Positions 18,916 through 28,243 of a stretch of 64,000 nucleotides of DNA are shown piece after piece (positions within the stretch are counted from its first letter, which is position 1; each line of letters begins with the position of its first letter). The notes below the pieces were generated by a model, which saw only the letters and a program-made list of their open reading frames with translations, did not search any database and was not told the DNA's origin. A program made the position numbers and the translations under genes. The stretch is from Phocicoccus schoeneichii (GTDB taxonomy: Bacteria > Bacillota > Bacilli > Staphylococcales > Salinicoccaceae), in the NCBI RefSeq assembly GCF_014635565.1, contig NZ_BMDB01000004.1, positions 1-64,000 of the forward strand, read 5' to 3'.

Positions 18916-19983
18916 TTAGATAAAATCATAGATTGTCATATTTCTATAAACTCGTGTTTCTAAACCAGATACTGTAACCCCGATAAGTCGCACTGGTGTC
19001 ACAGGATCCTTCAAATCCATATATAACTTTGAGGCAAATTCATAGATTTCTTCTGTTTGATAGACTGGGTTTGATAGCATCGTTTGTTTTGTATGAGTTG
19101 AGAAATCCCTATTTCTGATTTTTACTGTAACGACTCGGCCTGCCATGTCTTTATCTTTTAAACGTTTACTTACTTCACCTGATAAAGATAATAATACTCT
19201 TAGGAGTTCTTCGTCTTCATTACGGTCATAACTAAACGTCGTTTCTTTTCCGATGCTTTGACGAATTCTATCTTTTTGTAGCATAGCTGTACCAATGCCT
19301 CGCGCTTTGTTATAAAGGCTTTCACCACGTTTGCCGAACTCTAAAATAAGTGCGTCTTTTGACCAATCGTATAGATCTTTACCCGTAAGAATTCCTTTAG
19401 ACTTCATGGTTTCTTCTGTTACTTTTCCTACTCCAGGGAAGTCACCAATGTCTAGACTCCAAAGTAACTCTTGAACGTTTTCGTAATCGATGACGGTTGT
19501 GCCGCTTGGTTTATTCATACCAGAAGCAATTTTTGCGAGATATTTATTATATGAAACACCAGCACTTGATGTCAGTCCGGTTGTTTCATAAATTTTACTT
19601 TGGATTTCTAGCGCAATCATTCGAGCTGAACGTTTTCTATTCACAAGATGAGTAATATCGAGGTATGCCTCATCTAAACTTAATGGCTCTACAATATCCG
19701 TGTATGATAAAAATATGTCTCTAATTTGTGCGGAAATTTCCCTATATCTATCAAAGCGAGCGCGTAAGAATATACCATCTGGACACTTTTGGTGTGCAAC
19801 TTTCATAGCCATCGCTGAGTGAACACCGTATTTACGCGCTTCATAACTCGCTGTAGATACAACTCCACGACTAAAAGACCGGCCACCTACGATTACCGGT
19901 TTTCCTCTATATGCTTTATTATCATTTTGTTCAACTTGAGCATAAAATGCATCCATATCCACATGTATAATACGCTTTTCCAT
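18916..19983 (-). CDS. dinB: DNA polymerase IV
   Basis: 355 residues from the chosen ATG, which gives the classic N-terminus MEKRIIHVDMDAFYAQVE. Y-family catalytic acids are seen in HVDMDAFYA and PLSLDEAYLD; the YNKYLAKIAS and GVGKVTEE segments match the finger/thumb and helix-hairpin-helix regions. It performs error-prone bypass of damaged templates. A longer in-frame start 12 codons upstream lies in promoter-like sequence and is less likely. A LexA-like box lies 31 bases upstream. Confidence 0.9.
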   Translation of the reverse strand: MEKRIIHVDMDAFYAQVEQNDNKAYRGKPVIVGGRSFSRGVVSTASYEARKYGVHSAMAMKVAHQKCPDGIFLRARFDRYREISAQIRDIFLSYTDIVEPLSLDEAYLDITHLVNRKRSARMIALEIQSKIYETTGLTSSAGVSYNKYLAKIASGMNKPSGTTVIDYENVQELLWSLDIGDFPGVGKVTEETMKSKGILTGKDLYDWSKDALILEFGKRGESLYNKARGIGTAMLQKDRIRQSIGKETTFSYDRNEDEELLRVLLSLSGEVSKRLKDKDMAGRVVTVKIRNRDFSTHTKQTMLSNPVYQTEEIYEFASKLYMDLKDPVTPVRLIGVTVSGLETRVYRNMTIYDFI

Positions 19984-20013
19984 AACTTTCACCATATATA
20001 GTATACCAAAATT

Positions 20014-20027
20014 CGAACACACGTTCT
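20014..20027 (-). promoter_or_regulatory. putative LexA (SOS) box upstream of dinB
   Basis: CGAACACACGTTCT closely matches the Gram-positive LexA/DinR consensus CGAACRNRYGTTYG, differing at one terminal position. It lies 31-44 bases upstream of the dinB ATG, so it could repress dinB until DNA damage. Confidence 0.6.
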
Positions 20028-20095
20028 ATATCGAATGCTTGAAATTAATCTACACTAACACGTATACTTTTAAAAAAGACGTTAGGAGAGATTTC

Positions 20096-21112
20096 ATGAT
20101 TCATATCATCGGTGGCGGACTTCAAGGTATGAGTATCGCGTTCTTGCTACAAAAAGAAAATATACAATCGATCGTTTATGACAGGAATGATAAAGGACAA
20201 GCATCCGCCGCTTCAGCAGGAATCATCGTGCCATGGGTGTCACAGAGACGCAACAAGCCTTGGCTGAAACTCGTGACAAGTGGCGCGAAATATTATCCTG
20301 AGTTTATTGAACTCATAAATGCACATACAACACTCTCGACGAATTATGAAAATAACGGTGCTGTAATTCTTTTTGATGATGACAACAAGCTAGAAAAAGC
20401 ACGTAAGAGAATTAAAGCTAAGATGGAGTTATATCCTGAAATCGGAAAATTAAATAATGATATTAGTAAGCATGATGCACTAACACAGGATCATACAGGA
20501 CTATACGTTTCTGGAGGCTCGCAAGTCACTGGTGGAGGACTTTTAAATGCATTAAAAGATGCGTACTTATCACTTGGGGGTACGATCAAAAATGAGTCAT
20601 TCAAAGATAAAGACAGAAATGATACAGATACTTACATTTTTACAACCGGCGCTTGGGGGATTGAGCAACCTTTCGAACCAAAAGTCTCCCACCAGCGTGC
20701 AGAAATTTATCATTTTAAAACTTTAAATACAGCGTTCGAGCATTTACCAGTTGTGATGCACCGTAGCCATTATATTGTAAACACTGGGAAAAATACATTT
20801 GCGATAGGCACAACTCACATTGATACAGAAAGTTTTGATGTTACACCGAACACAGAAAACTATCAGTATTTAAAGAACCTAGTAAGAGAATATTTCAGAG
20901 ACATTGAATATGAAGATATAGAAATGCGTGTTGGACTTAGACCTTACACGAGAGACTTTCTCCCCTACATCGGTCAGCCAGATAAAAATACTTATGCGAT
21001 TAATGGACTCGGTTCAAGTGGACTCACTGCAGCGCCTTATATCGCTAAAGAAATTGTTACACATATCAAAACAGGCACATGCGAGATCAATTTTAGTGAA
21101 TACGATTATTGA
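20096..21112 (+). CDS. FAD-dependent oxidoreductase (D-amino-acid oxidase/DadA fold)
   Basis: 338 residues from the ATG preceded by TTAGGAGAG. The N-terminus has the dinucleotide-binding pattern IIGGGLQGMSIAFLL, and the C-terminal half has RVGLRPYTRDFLPYIG followed by NGLGSSGLTAAP, the FAD-binding end of the DAO family. It probably oxidises an amine or amino acid; the substrate is not readable. A longer frame begins 19 codons upstream but lacks a ribosome site. It is divergent from dinB. Confidence 0.75.
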   Translation: MIHIIGGGLQGMSIAFLLQKENIQSIVYDRNDKGQASAASAGIIVPWVSQRRNKPWLKLVTSGAKYYPEFIELINAHTTLSTNYENNGAVILFDDDNKLEKARKRIKAKMELYPEIGKLNNDISKHDALTQDHTGLYVSGGSQVTGGGLLNALKDAYLSLGGTIKNESFKDKDRNDTDTYIFTTGAWGIEQPFEPKVSHQRAEIYHFKTLNTAFEHLPVVMHRSHYIVNTGKNTFAIGTTHIDTESFDVTPNTENYQYLKNLVREYFRDIEYEDIEMRVGLRPYTRDFLPYIGQPDKNTYAINGLGSSGLTAAPYIAKEIVTHIKTGTCEINFSEYDY

Positions 21113-21113
21113 C

Positions 21114-21139
21114 ATAAAAAAGAACTGACTCGTCAGTTC
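21114..21139 (-). terminator. terminator after 77-residue membrane protein gene
   Basis: GAACTGAC/GTCAGTTC stem, followed on the minus strand by TTTTTT. It overlaps the stop codon of the minus-strand gene and sits between converging genes. Confidence 0.7.
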
Positions 21140-21366
21140 GTCCAGTAATTAATGGTTGCGAATATTGAGTAAATAAAAACACCGATGTTTGCAACTAAAA
21201 CAATAATTGCAATCTTGTCTCTCTTTTCAATCAGGTTGGTCACACTAAAGATGATTCCAAGCATGGACATTAAAATAGTAATGAGCCAACCATTTTCGTT
21301 ATTTAGAACCATAGGTAAAAACACTGCAATTAAAGGAGTTAAAATACTATAAGCTAAAATATACAT
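21133..21366 (-). CDS. small membrane protein, 77 residues, unknown
   Basis: Three hydrophobic segments separated by short polar turns (MYILAYSILTPLIAVFLPMV, then WLITILMSMLGIIFSVTNLI, then IAIIVLVANIGVFIYSIF). A good ribosome site (GGAGGAAC) precedes the ATG. Not recognised as a named family. It follows a 169-residue gene on the same strand by 32 bases and may share its transcript. Confidence 0.6.
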   Translation of the reverse strand: MYILAYSILTPLIAVFLPMVLNNENGWLITILMSMLGIIFSVTNLIEKRDKIAIIVLVANIGVFIYSIFATINYWTN

Positions 21367-21398
21367 GGTTGTTCCTCCAATGGATGATTCATTCGATA

Positions 21399-21908
21399 TT
21401 ATAAGTATTTTTTAAATGGGATATCTTCACGTTTATATAACTTAAACATGAAATACATTAAGAAGAGCGCACTCATCTCATAACGTTCCGCATTATCGTT
21501 TAAGACAATTTCATCATCAGCAATACGACCGATGATTGTCTTGTCTTTTATCATTTCAACAACTCCAGTTGTATTCTCTTTGAAAACATAAGGTATATCG
21601 TTGATGATTCCATCAACACGGAAGTTCATAATGTTATGTATTTTTTTCTCACGTAGTTTAAATAATTCTCCACCAAAAATCATGCGATAACGTGCAACAT
21701 TCATGTCTTTGAATCGACGCTTTTTAAGGCCTAAAAAATAAGAATCGTTATCATTATATGTAAAAACATAACTATTTCTCTCATCAAACCCGCTTTCGTT
21801 TGATAAAACCACCTCACCAATGCGATTATCCGCTTCATCGGTAATATATACATTCCTACTATTATGACGCTTACCTATTTCCCAATAATAATGTCTCATC
21901 AAGGTCAC
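21399..21908 (-). CDS. tubby C-terminal-like (LURP-one) domain protein, tentative
   Basis: 169 residues, no signal peptide. The beta-rich pattern of short strands (YITDEADNRIGEVVLS, then VARYRMIFGGELFKLREK, then VVEMIKDKTIIGRIADDEIVL) with a final hydrophobic helix resembles the bacterial LURP-one/tubby-C fold, but I see no decisive motif. Function is unknown. The start is preceded by AAGGTGACCTTGATG-type sequence with an in-frame earlier methionine pair. Confidence 0.5.
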   Translation of the reverse strand: MTLMRHYYWEIGKRHNSRNVYITDEADNRIGEVVLSNESGFDERNSYVFTYNDNDSYFLGLKKRRFKDMNVARYRMIFGGELFKLREKKIHNIMNFRVDGIINDIPYVFKENTTGVVEMIKDKTIIGRIADDEIVLNDNAERYEMSALFLMYFMFKLYKREDIPFKKYL

Positions 21909-22310
21909 CTTCCTTACCCATTATTATACATAAAAATTACGCGATCAGATAAGGTTTCGTAATAAAAAGACGAAAACTTGTGATTATTTTCAAAATTTTT
22001 AATTAATTATAAAAAGACGTTCAAAATGAACGTCTTAAATTATTACTCAATAGTATAAATCTCATTTTAGAAAATTTAAGTACACCATGCATATAAGCTA
22101 TAGTTGTTAAAAAGTTTAGAATGAAGATCATACCAATCATCATTCATATTTAAAATTGCCTTACTTGAACATCGATTGTGAAAAACTCATTCATGAATTA
22201 GAACAAAAAGATAAATATACATTAATCTGAAGCATAAATTTCGGCTTTTTTCATTGCATTCCACTATATTAATTTATATATTTAAACATAGTGAAAGGAA
22301 CGAATTTTTA
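21909..22310. other. intergenic stretch upstream of arsB
   Basis: Holds one clear hairpin (AAGACGTTCA/TGAACGTCTT, about 22014-22036) and otherwise AT-rich sequence. A short plus-strand frame (about 22156-22231, ending [12 protein letters not shown]) looks like the tail of a lost gene, placed where an arsR would be expected, but it does not resemble the ArsR C-terminus I know. Nothing else recognised. Confidence 0.4.
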
Positions 22311-23603
22311 ATGTCTATTTTTCTAGCTTTAATTATATTTTTAATTACATTGAGTTTAGTCATCATACAACCAAAAGGTCTATCTATTGGATGGTCAGCA
22401 ATTGGTGGTGCCATTCTTGCTTTAATTGTTGGCGTTGTGAATTTTAGTGATGTTATTGAAGTGACAGGTATCGTATGGAACGCAACGCTCGCATTTGTAG
22501 CGATTATCTTGATTTCTCTCATCCTAGATGAAATTGGATTATTTGAATGGGCAGCATTACATATGGCAAAATTTGCTAAAGGCAACGGTGTGCGTATGTT
22601 TATCTATGTCAGCCTTTTAGGTGCTGTTGTTTCGGCATTATTTGCAAACGACGGTGCTGCATTAATTCTGACACCTATTGTGTTATCAATGGTTCGCAAC
22701 TTGAATTTCAAGGAGAAGTTTATATTTCCCTTTATAATGGCGAGTGGATTCATTGCGGATACAACATCCCTACCATTTGTTATTAGTAACCTTGTAAACA
22801 TCGTTTCAGCTGATTTCTTTAACATAGGATTCATTGAGTATGCAATCCGTATGATGTTACCAAACCTATTCTCACTCATTGCGACAATCCTAGTTTTATT
22901 TATATATTTTAGAAAAGATATTCCAAAAGTATATGATGTAGCACACGTAAAACAACCGATTGAGGCTATAAAAGATCACAAACTCTTTAAATGGTCGTGG
23001 GTTGTGTTAATTGTTTTAATGATTGGGTATTTTACGAGTGAGTTTATAGGCATTCCTGTTTCATTTATTGCGGGAATTGTGGCGATATTCTTCTTAGTAC
23101 TTGCCAGAAATAGTGAAGCGGTAAACACGAAAACAGTGATTAAGGGTGCACCATGGGCGATTGTATTCTTCTCTATTGGTATGTATGTCGTTGTATTTGG
23201 ACTTAAAAATGCTGGCCTCACGAATGTGTTAGCAAACTTAATTCAATCAAGTGCAGAACATGGATTATTCGTAGCTACAGTTGCGATGGGATTCATTGCA
23301 GCGATACTTTCATCTATCATGAATAATATGCCAACTGTCATGATTGATGCGATTGCGATTGCTGAGACGAATACAACTGGACTCACGAGAGAAGCACTGA
23401 TATACGCAAACGTGATTGGTTCAGATTTAGGACCAAAAATTACGCCGATTGGATCACTTGCGACATTACTTTGGTTACATGTATTATCTACAAAAGGAAT
23501 CAAAATCTCTTGGGGCACATACTTTAAAACAGGTATTATACTCACGATTCCTATTCTATTTATTACACTCGTTGGTCTGTATATATCGCTAATATTATTT
23601 TAG
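22311..23603 (+). CDS. arsB: arsenite efflux pump ArsB (chromosomal copy)
   Basis: 430 residues, standard ArsB length, with about 12 membrane helices. Segments [35 protein letters not shown] and IMNNMPTVM are hallmark ArsB/IT-superfamily sequence. It extrudes arsenite or antimonite alone or with ArsA; no arsA is present. The ATG at 22311 follows AAAGGAACG; the longer frame upstream lacks support. It is clearly homologous to the ICE copy at 40.9 kb, roughly three quarters identical by eye in the first 190 residues. No arsR precedes it. Confidence 0.9.
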   Translation: MSIFLALIIFLITLSLVIIQPKGLSIGWSAIGGAILALIVGVVNFSDVIEVTGIVWNATLAFVAIILISLILDEIGLFEWAALHMAKFAKGNGVRMFIYVSLLGAVVSALFANDGAALILTPIVLSMVRNLNFKEKFIFPFIMASGFIADTTSLPFVISNLVNIVSADFFNIGFIEYAIRMMLPNLFSLIATILVLFIYFRKDIPKVYDVAHVKQPIEAIKDHKLFKWSWVVLIVLMIGYFTSEFIGIPVSFIAGIVAIFFLVLARNSEAVNTKTVIKGAPWAIVFFSIGMYVVVFGLKNAGLTNVLANLIQSSAEHGLFVATVAMGFIAAILSSIMNNMPTVMIDAIAIAETNTTGLTREALIYANVIGSDLGPKITPIGSLATLLWLHVLSTKGIKISWGTYFKTGIILTIPILFITLVGLYISLILF

Positions 23604-23615
23604 GAGAATATGATT

Positions 23616-24011
23616 ATGGAGAAAAAACTCATTTACTTTTTATGCACAGGGAACTCGTGCAGAAGTCAGATGGCTGAAGGTTTTGGAAAAAAGTTCTTAC
23701 CTGATTGGGATGTTTATAGCGCTGGAATCGAAACACACGGTGTGAATCCAAATGCAGTTAAAGCAATGCAAGAAGTTGGTATTGATATTTCAAATCAAAC
23801 ATCAGATTTAATCAATCCAACTATTTTTGAGAAAGCAACATTAGTTGTGACGCTTTGTAAAGATGCTGCTGATAAATGCCCAGTAATCCCAAAAGGAGTC
23901 AAACACGAACACTGGGGATTTGAAGACCCTGCTGGAAAAGATTGGAACACATTCCAGAGAATTCGTGACGAGATTGGTGAGAAGATAAAATCTTTTTCAG
24001 AAACATTATAA
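23616..24011 (+). CDS. arsC: arsenate reductase ArsC (thioredoxin-coupled)
   Basis: 131 residues. The low-molecular-weight phosphatase-type P-loop CTGNSCRS (Cys10 to Arg16) and the pair of redox cysteines in [12 protein letters not shown] (near 82 and 89) are all present, defining the pI258-type enzyme that reduces arsenate to arsenite using thioredoxin. TTAGGAGA precedes it, with 12 bases after arsB, so arsB-arsC form an operon. A second ATG two codons upstream is possible. Confidence 0.92.
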   Translation: MEKKLIYFLCTGNSCRSQMAEGFGKKFLPDWDVYSAGIETHGVNPNAVKAMQEVGIDISNQTSDLINPTIFEKATLVVTLCKDAADKCPVIPKGVKHEHWGFEDPAGKDWNTFQRIRDEIGEKIKSFSETL

Positions 24012-24021
24012 AAATAAATGA

Positions 24022-24060
24022 AAAAAGACTAGAGAGTATTCTTACCTCTAGTCTTCTTTT
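24022..24060. terminator. bidirectional terminator
   Basis: Stem AAAAGACTAGAG with CTCTAGTCTTCTTTT (about 24022-24034 with 24046-24060), between arsC and the converging beta-helix gene. Confidence 0.75.
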
Positions 24061-25763
24061 CTGAAATTCACTTGTACTAACTTTTCTGGATTGTATCTTA
24101 GGTTTGAACTGAATGTGCTGGTTTTATCTTTTGAAAGCATAATTTTTGTATTTGGATCATCAAATGATGCGTTAACCGTAGAGGCGTCTACAAGATTAAT
24201 AATCGATGCCTCTGTGTCATTCATTGTTTTAAATGAGTTGAATATTGCATTAGAATTAATAACTTCAATGTTTCCACTTACTGCATAAGAATCAAACGTT
24301 ACCTTACTCTCATCAATAATATTCATTGCATCAAATGAATCAGAAATCTCTATATCTTGTGCTATTAATTTAGATTTCATAAACACTACAGATGGTGTTT
24401 TGATATTATCATTTTTAGGATTTGCATTCGCTCTAAACTTTAGATTATCATGTGACCTAAAGCTATTCAGCTTCACAGTAGCATTGTTCGTGTATAATGA
24501 CTGGTTTCCACACTGTTCCAATTCTACATTTGTAAGATTTAGATCCGTTACCCATGCATAGATACCAATATTTACACCTTTAATTCTCATATCTTCAAAC
24601 AGGTTATCATCCGCTTCATTGATAGATACACCGTCTGCAAATGAACTTACTATATCGATATTTTTCGCTCGCAAATGCTTTGTCTTCTGAATAAAGAATC
24701 CTGGGAAATTATCATCTCTACTCTGACCAAAGTCTTGTAACCAAGCCGTATCTATAATTGGGCTATCACAATTTTTGATGCTCAGTGCATTGCACTCAAT
24801 ATTTTTTGCTGTAAGATTTTTAATGTTTATCTTAGAGTATTCCGTTAAGATACCTGTGAATGTATTTTCGATCTTCACATTATCTAAATCAACTTCAGAA
24901 TGCATAAAACCAATCGCACCACTCGGCGAATTTTTGATTTCAATATTCTTCAGAGCTACTTTTGAATTATTGGTAATCGGAATACCAGGACTTGTTTGTT
25001 CTTTATCTAAATTTTTAATACTCATAAAGTCGTCGATATAGGCATCTTCAACAGTCACGTTGCTTTCTGAGATTCTAATCACATCTCTATATTGATGTAT
25101 TGCTTTCAGATTTTTAACGACCGCATCCGACTGCTCGACAAGGATTGCGACTCCACCACCAGTAACTTCGAAATGACTCACATCTATTTTAGACTTCACA
25201 CTATATATGCCATGGCTAAATGGAGATTGAATATTTACGTCCCTAACCGTTAGAGTTGAGCCATTATGAACACCGATACCAAACCCTTTTAAATCACATT
25301 TTGCAATAGACATCTTGGACTCAGTCACATAACAGGTTTCACCTTTACGTGCAACAAGCGTCGAGTTCTCGATGTTTACTGTCGATTGACCTCCTGCCCA
25401 CACCACAGGATACTGGCTATCATGATTTACTTTGTAACCTTCTAAATAACACTCTTTAATATTTACAGTCCCTTGAGCAGAAGCATGTACAGTATTCGAA
25501 GGGTTCTCCTGAATAATGTATAATCCTTGCAAGTTCACGGTGCACGTACGAACTGTAATGACAGAACGTGATGTGTTCTCTTTGATGACAGCGTCACCTT
25601 TACCAATTACTGTCACATCTTTTCCGTGAAATACAACGTTTTCTATGTACTCGCCAGACTCGACATAGATCGTACCTCCAGGTAAAATATCATCAACCGC
25701 TTTTTGGATTGTTCTATATTTATTAAAGAAACCCGTTTGCTTTACAGTTATCTCTCTTTGCAT
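24048..25763 (-). CDS. right-handed parallel beta-helix repeat protein
   Basis: 571 residues made of many short coils of about 20-25 residues, rich in N, D, S, V and I, for example KNIEIKNSPSGAIGF, VKIENTFTGILTEYS and SIKNCDSPIIDTAWL. The opening TIQKAVDDILPGGTIYVESGEYIENVV is the start of NosD/pectate-lyase-like beta-helix domains (DUF1565-like). There is no signal peptide, membrane anchor or LPXTG motif, so it appears cytoplasmic or exported by an unknown route. No catalytic residues recognised. GGGTGATT precedes the chosen ATG. Confidence 0.7.
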   Translation of the reverse strand: MQREITVKQTGFFNKYRTIQKAVDDILPGGTIYVESGEYIENVVFHGKDVTVIGKGDAVIKENTSRSVITVRTCTVNLQGLYIIQENPSNTVHASAQGTVNIKECYLEGYKVNHDSQYPVVWAGGQSTVNIENSTLVARKGETCYVTESKMSIAKCDLKGFGIGVHNGSTLTVRDVNIQSPFSHGIYSVKSKIDVSHFEVTGGGVAILVEQSDAVVKNLKAIHQYRDVIRISESNVTVEDAYIDDFMSIKNLDKEQTSPGIPITNNSKVALKNIEIKNSPSGAIGFMHSEVDLDNVKIENTFTGILTEYSKINIKNLTAKNIECNALSIKNCDSPIIDTAWLQDFGQSRDDNFPGFFIQKTKHLRAKNIDIVSSFADGVSINEADDNLFEDMRIKGVNIGIYAWVTDLNLTNVELEQCGNQSLYTNNATVKLNSFRSHDNLKFRANANPKNDNIKTPSVVFMKSKLIAQDIEISDSFDAMNIIDESKVTFDSYAVSGNIEVINSNAIFNSFKTMNDTEASIINLVDASTVNASFDDPNTKIMLSKDKTSTFSSNLRYNPEKLVQVNFRKED

Positions 25764-25875
25764 AAGAATCACCCTATTCGTACCATAAGTAATTACTTAA
25801 ATAGTACCATAGTTTAAGACGCACATAGATTCACCCATAAAAACCGCCTAAAGTAACTTCAAAGTGATCATATTA

Positions 25876-26736
25876 TTATTCATGAGATTCTTCCCTGTTT
25901 ATTAAAGTTATCAAAGTTTCTAGACTCGCATCATAGAACGATTGGTTTTCAGTAATCCCTCTTTTTACGCACCATCCGATACTCATAAACGCGTTTGTGA
26001 ACTCATAAAAAGGAAGTACTAAGTTTAAGTCTATCAATGGACGTACAGATCTATAGCCTTCTTTATAGGCCCCAAAAACATCTGCATCAAACCTTAAATA
26101 ATCTCTATAAATTTTAGTAAAATCTATCTCGGATGATCCAAAACGTACACTCTCAAAATCGATGACACCAGTTACTTTATCATTATCGACAATAATATTA
26201 GCAGGCCTGAAATCCATATGAATGAAACACGGACCATCTGGCTCTGGTAAATTATTTTTCATTTGTTCAAATTTAAGTATAGATTTATTATATAGATCTT
26301 TGTCAATTGCAGACTTTACGTTTTCTTTAAACCCTTCAAACATCTGTTCAACAAACGTGTTCCAATGTGGATATTCATTTTTGATTCCAGAATAAATGAT
26401 ATCCTCGTGTGGCCTAACATTATGCATTTTGGCATGTAATACACCTACTTGATACGCAATATTAGGTGGATCATTTTTAGAAAGCGGACGCCCTTTTAAT
26501 TCAGACAAAAGGAATGTTTCAGAATTAAAGTCCAGTAATTTTGGAATCCTAACCTTTTCATTTAAAATATTAAAACTATCTAACTCACGTTGGTACTTTA
26601 GTTTTGAATATGGATATTTAACATACACAATTTCGCCAGAAGTTAATATCACTTTAAAAACTTCCGAACTATGAGAATCTTCAACTTCTAATACTCTAGC
26701 AATATCAAGACCAAAGCTTTCAGGAATCTTTTTCAT
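25876..26736 (-). CDS. phosphotransferase (APH/choline kinase fold)
   Basis: 286 residues. The kinase catalytic loop HMDFRPANIIVDN (H-x-D-x4-N) and the metal-binding DFE in GVIDFESVRFG are clear, near residues 180-205. The family contains aminoglycoside phosphotransferases and many small-molecule kinases; resistance cannot be inferred. The start overlaps the end of the preceding DUF3885-like gene by 17 bases, with GAGGTGTTTA before the ATG, so the two are translated together. Confidence 0.72.
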   Translation of the reverse strand: MKKIPESFGLDIARVLEVEDSHSSEVFKVILTSGEIVYVKYPYSKLKYQRELDSFNILNEKVRIPKLLDFNSETFLLSELKGRPLSKNDPPNIAYQVGVLHAKMHNVRPHEDIIYSGIKNEYPHWNTFVEQMFEGFKENVKSAIDKDLYNKSILKFEQMKNNLPEPDGPCFIHMDFRPANIIVDNDKVTGVIDFESVRFGSSEIDFTKIYRDYLRFDADVFGAYKEGYRSVRPLIDLNLVLPFYEFTNAFMSIGWCVKRGITENQSFYDASLETLITLINREESHE

Positions 26737-27355
26737 TAAACACCTCATCAATCTCGTCTCTATCATAATCTAAAATCCAATGATTATATTTGTGATAGAG
26801 ATGATCTATAGTATTTGTTTCATGAGCAGCAACATCAAGGCCACGGTCATCATAAAGATGAAATAAAATATTATGTTCTGTATTCATTAAATACACACTT
26901 GAACTTAAATCTAAATTGCCCCCAATATCCGACAAAATAATCTCTTTTAGCAACTTCTCTTTAAAAGAAGTTAAATTATCAAGTTCCCAATATAACTCGT
27001 AGTATTCAAATGGGTCACCATCTAACTCATATGCATTTGTAACAGAAGCATCTGGTTTACCTAAATTAAATACTTTGATTATTTTATTTTTATCTTTTTT
27101 ATTATAAAAATCAATTTTTATTATCCAATTATCTTTAGGTAGATCATCTAAAATAGTAAGTGCACGGTTCAATGCTTCGTTCACATATAATGGATTTATC
27201 TTTGTTTTATTAAACAACCTAGAAATATAAATATCCTCATCTCCACCTATTTCAAAACGAATCGCAACTGGAGAAGTATAAAATACTGCTGAATCTTCTA
27301 AAGATGGAATTCCTATATCAAATAATGCTGTATTAAAACGTTTTATTACACTCAT
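26720..27355 (-). CDS. DUF3885-like protein
   Basis: 211 residues. The C-terminal segment LFHLYDDRGLDVAAHETNTI followed by LYHKYNHWILDYDRD matches the DUF3885 signature as I remember it. Function is unknown; some relatives occur near toxin or immunity genes. It is coupled to the kinase-fold gene that follows. Confidence 0.65.
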   Translation of the reverse strand: MSVIKRFNTALFDIGIPSLEDSAVFYTSPVAIRFEIGGDEDIYISRLFNKTKINPLYVNEALNRALTILDDLPKDNWIIKIDFYNKKDKNKIIKVFNLGKPDASVTNAYELDGDPFEYYELYWELDNLTSFKEKLLKEIILSDIGGNLDLSSSVYLMNTEHNILFHLYDDRGLDVAAHETNTIDHLYHKYNHWILDYDRDEIDEVFNEKDS

Positions 27356-27663
27356 CGCATACCTCGTTCAATATTTTTTGTTTATTATACACATATAATC
27401 TATTTATTAAGAATCTTTTGTCCAGTCTACATATAGGTGATGTATTAAAAGTATTAGATATCATTTAATTAAGTTACTAGAAACACAAGAAAAGAGGTAA
27501 CTATTTTTGGTATACATCAACTTTAGCGATCATGATTTTACTGTGAATTTAAATCACATTATGGACTATATAGAAAAGTTTCAAACGCCTTAAATATTAA
27601 TACTATTTTTTAAAAAAAGACCTATCTACATGCAATTCGCATTGTTGATAGGTCTTAACCATT
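27356..27663. other. intergenic stretch with tetR operon terminator
   Basis: A strong hairpin (AAGACCTATC/GATAGGTCTT, about 27616-27655) followed on the minus strand by seven T ends the tetR operon. A tiny plus-strand frame with AAGAGGTAACT and a TTG start (about 27508-27594) is possible but weak. Otherwise AT-rich with no recognised signal. Confidence 0.55.
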
Positions 27664-28224
27664 TTATTTTTGAATCCCCGACCAAAATATATCCCATGTT
27701 ATCTTTTGTAGTCGTTCATATCTCTCTTTGTCTTCATAAACGAGCTGGATATTTAGACCATCAATTAACGTAACAAAAGCGAGTGCACAGTCTTCTGCAC
27801 TTAGTCGGAATGATTCTTTTTGGAAACAACTTTTTAGTGTTTCAGTTAATACTCTGATAAATCTATAGGGCTCTTCTAAAATATCTTTTGGTATACCTTC
27901 AGGTGTCTGAAGCGTTGTCGTTAACATAAGTGTTACATTATGATCTGATAGAAATCGTTCTTTGTGTAGAGACAAAAAATTATATAGCTGCTCATCTATT
28001 TGTTTATCTTTATTTTCCTGAAAATAATTTCGGACAAAATTGATTTCTTTCTCCACTACCTCTTTATATACATTTTGAAATAGCTCGCATTTATTTGGAA
28101 AATGATATGCTAGTGACTGTTTACGAATACCAACTTCTTCTGCAATTTTAGAAAGACTTGTCCCTGCGTAGCCATAATGATTAAAATGTTTAATTGCGAC
28201 TTCTTTAATTTTATCTCTACTCAA
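27664..28224 (-). CDS. TetR family transcriptional regulator
   Basis: 186 residues. The N-terminal helix-turn-helix is typical: IKHFNHYGYAGTSLSKIAEEVGIRKQSLAYHFPNK (about 9-43, shown in part). The C-terminal ligand domain is unassigned. It is the second gene of an operon with the flavin reductase-like gene and probably represses it through the operator at 29020-29035. Confidence 0.82.
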   Translation of the reverse strand: MSRDKIKEVAIKHFNHYGYAGTSLSKIAEEVGIRKQSLAYHFPNKCELFQNVYKEVVEKEINFVRNYFQENKDKQIDEQLYNFLSLHKERFLSDHNVTLMLTTTLQTPEGIPKDILEEPYRFIRVLTETLKSCFQKESFRLSAEDCALAFVTLIDGLNIQLVYEDKERYERLQKITWDIFWSGIQK

Positions 28225-28243
28225 TTTAACTACTCCTAACTAC

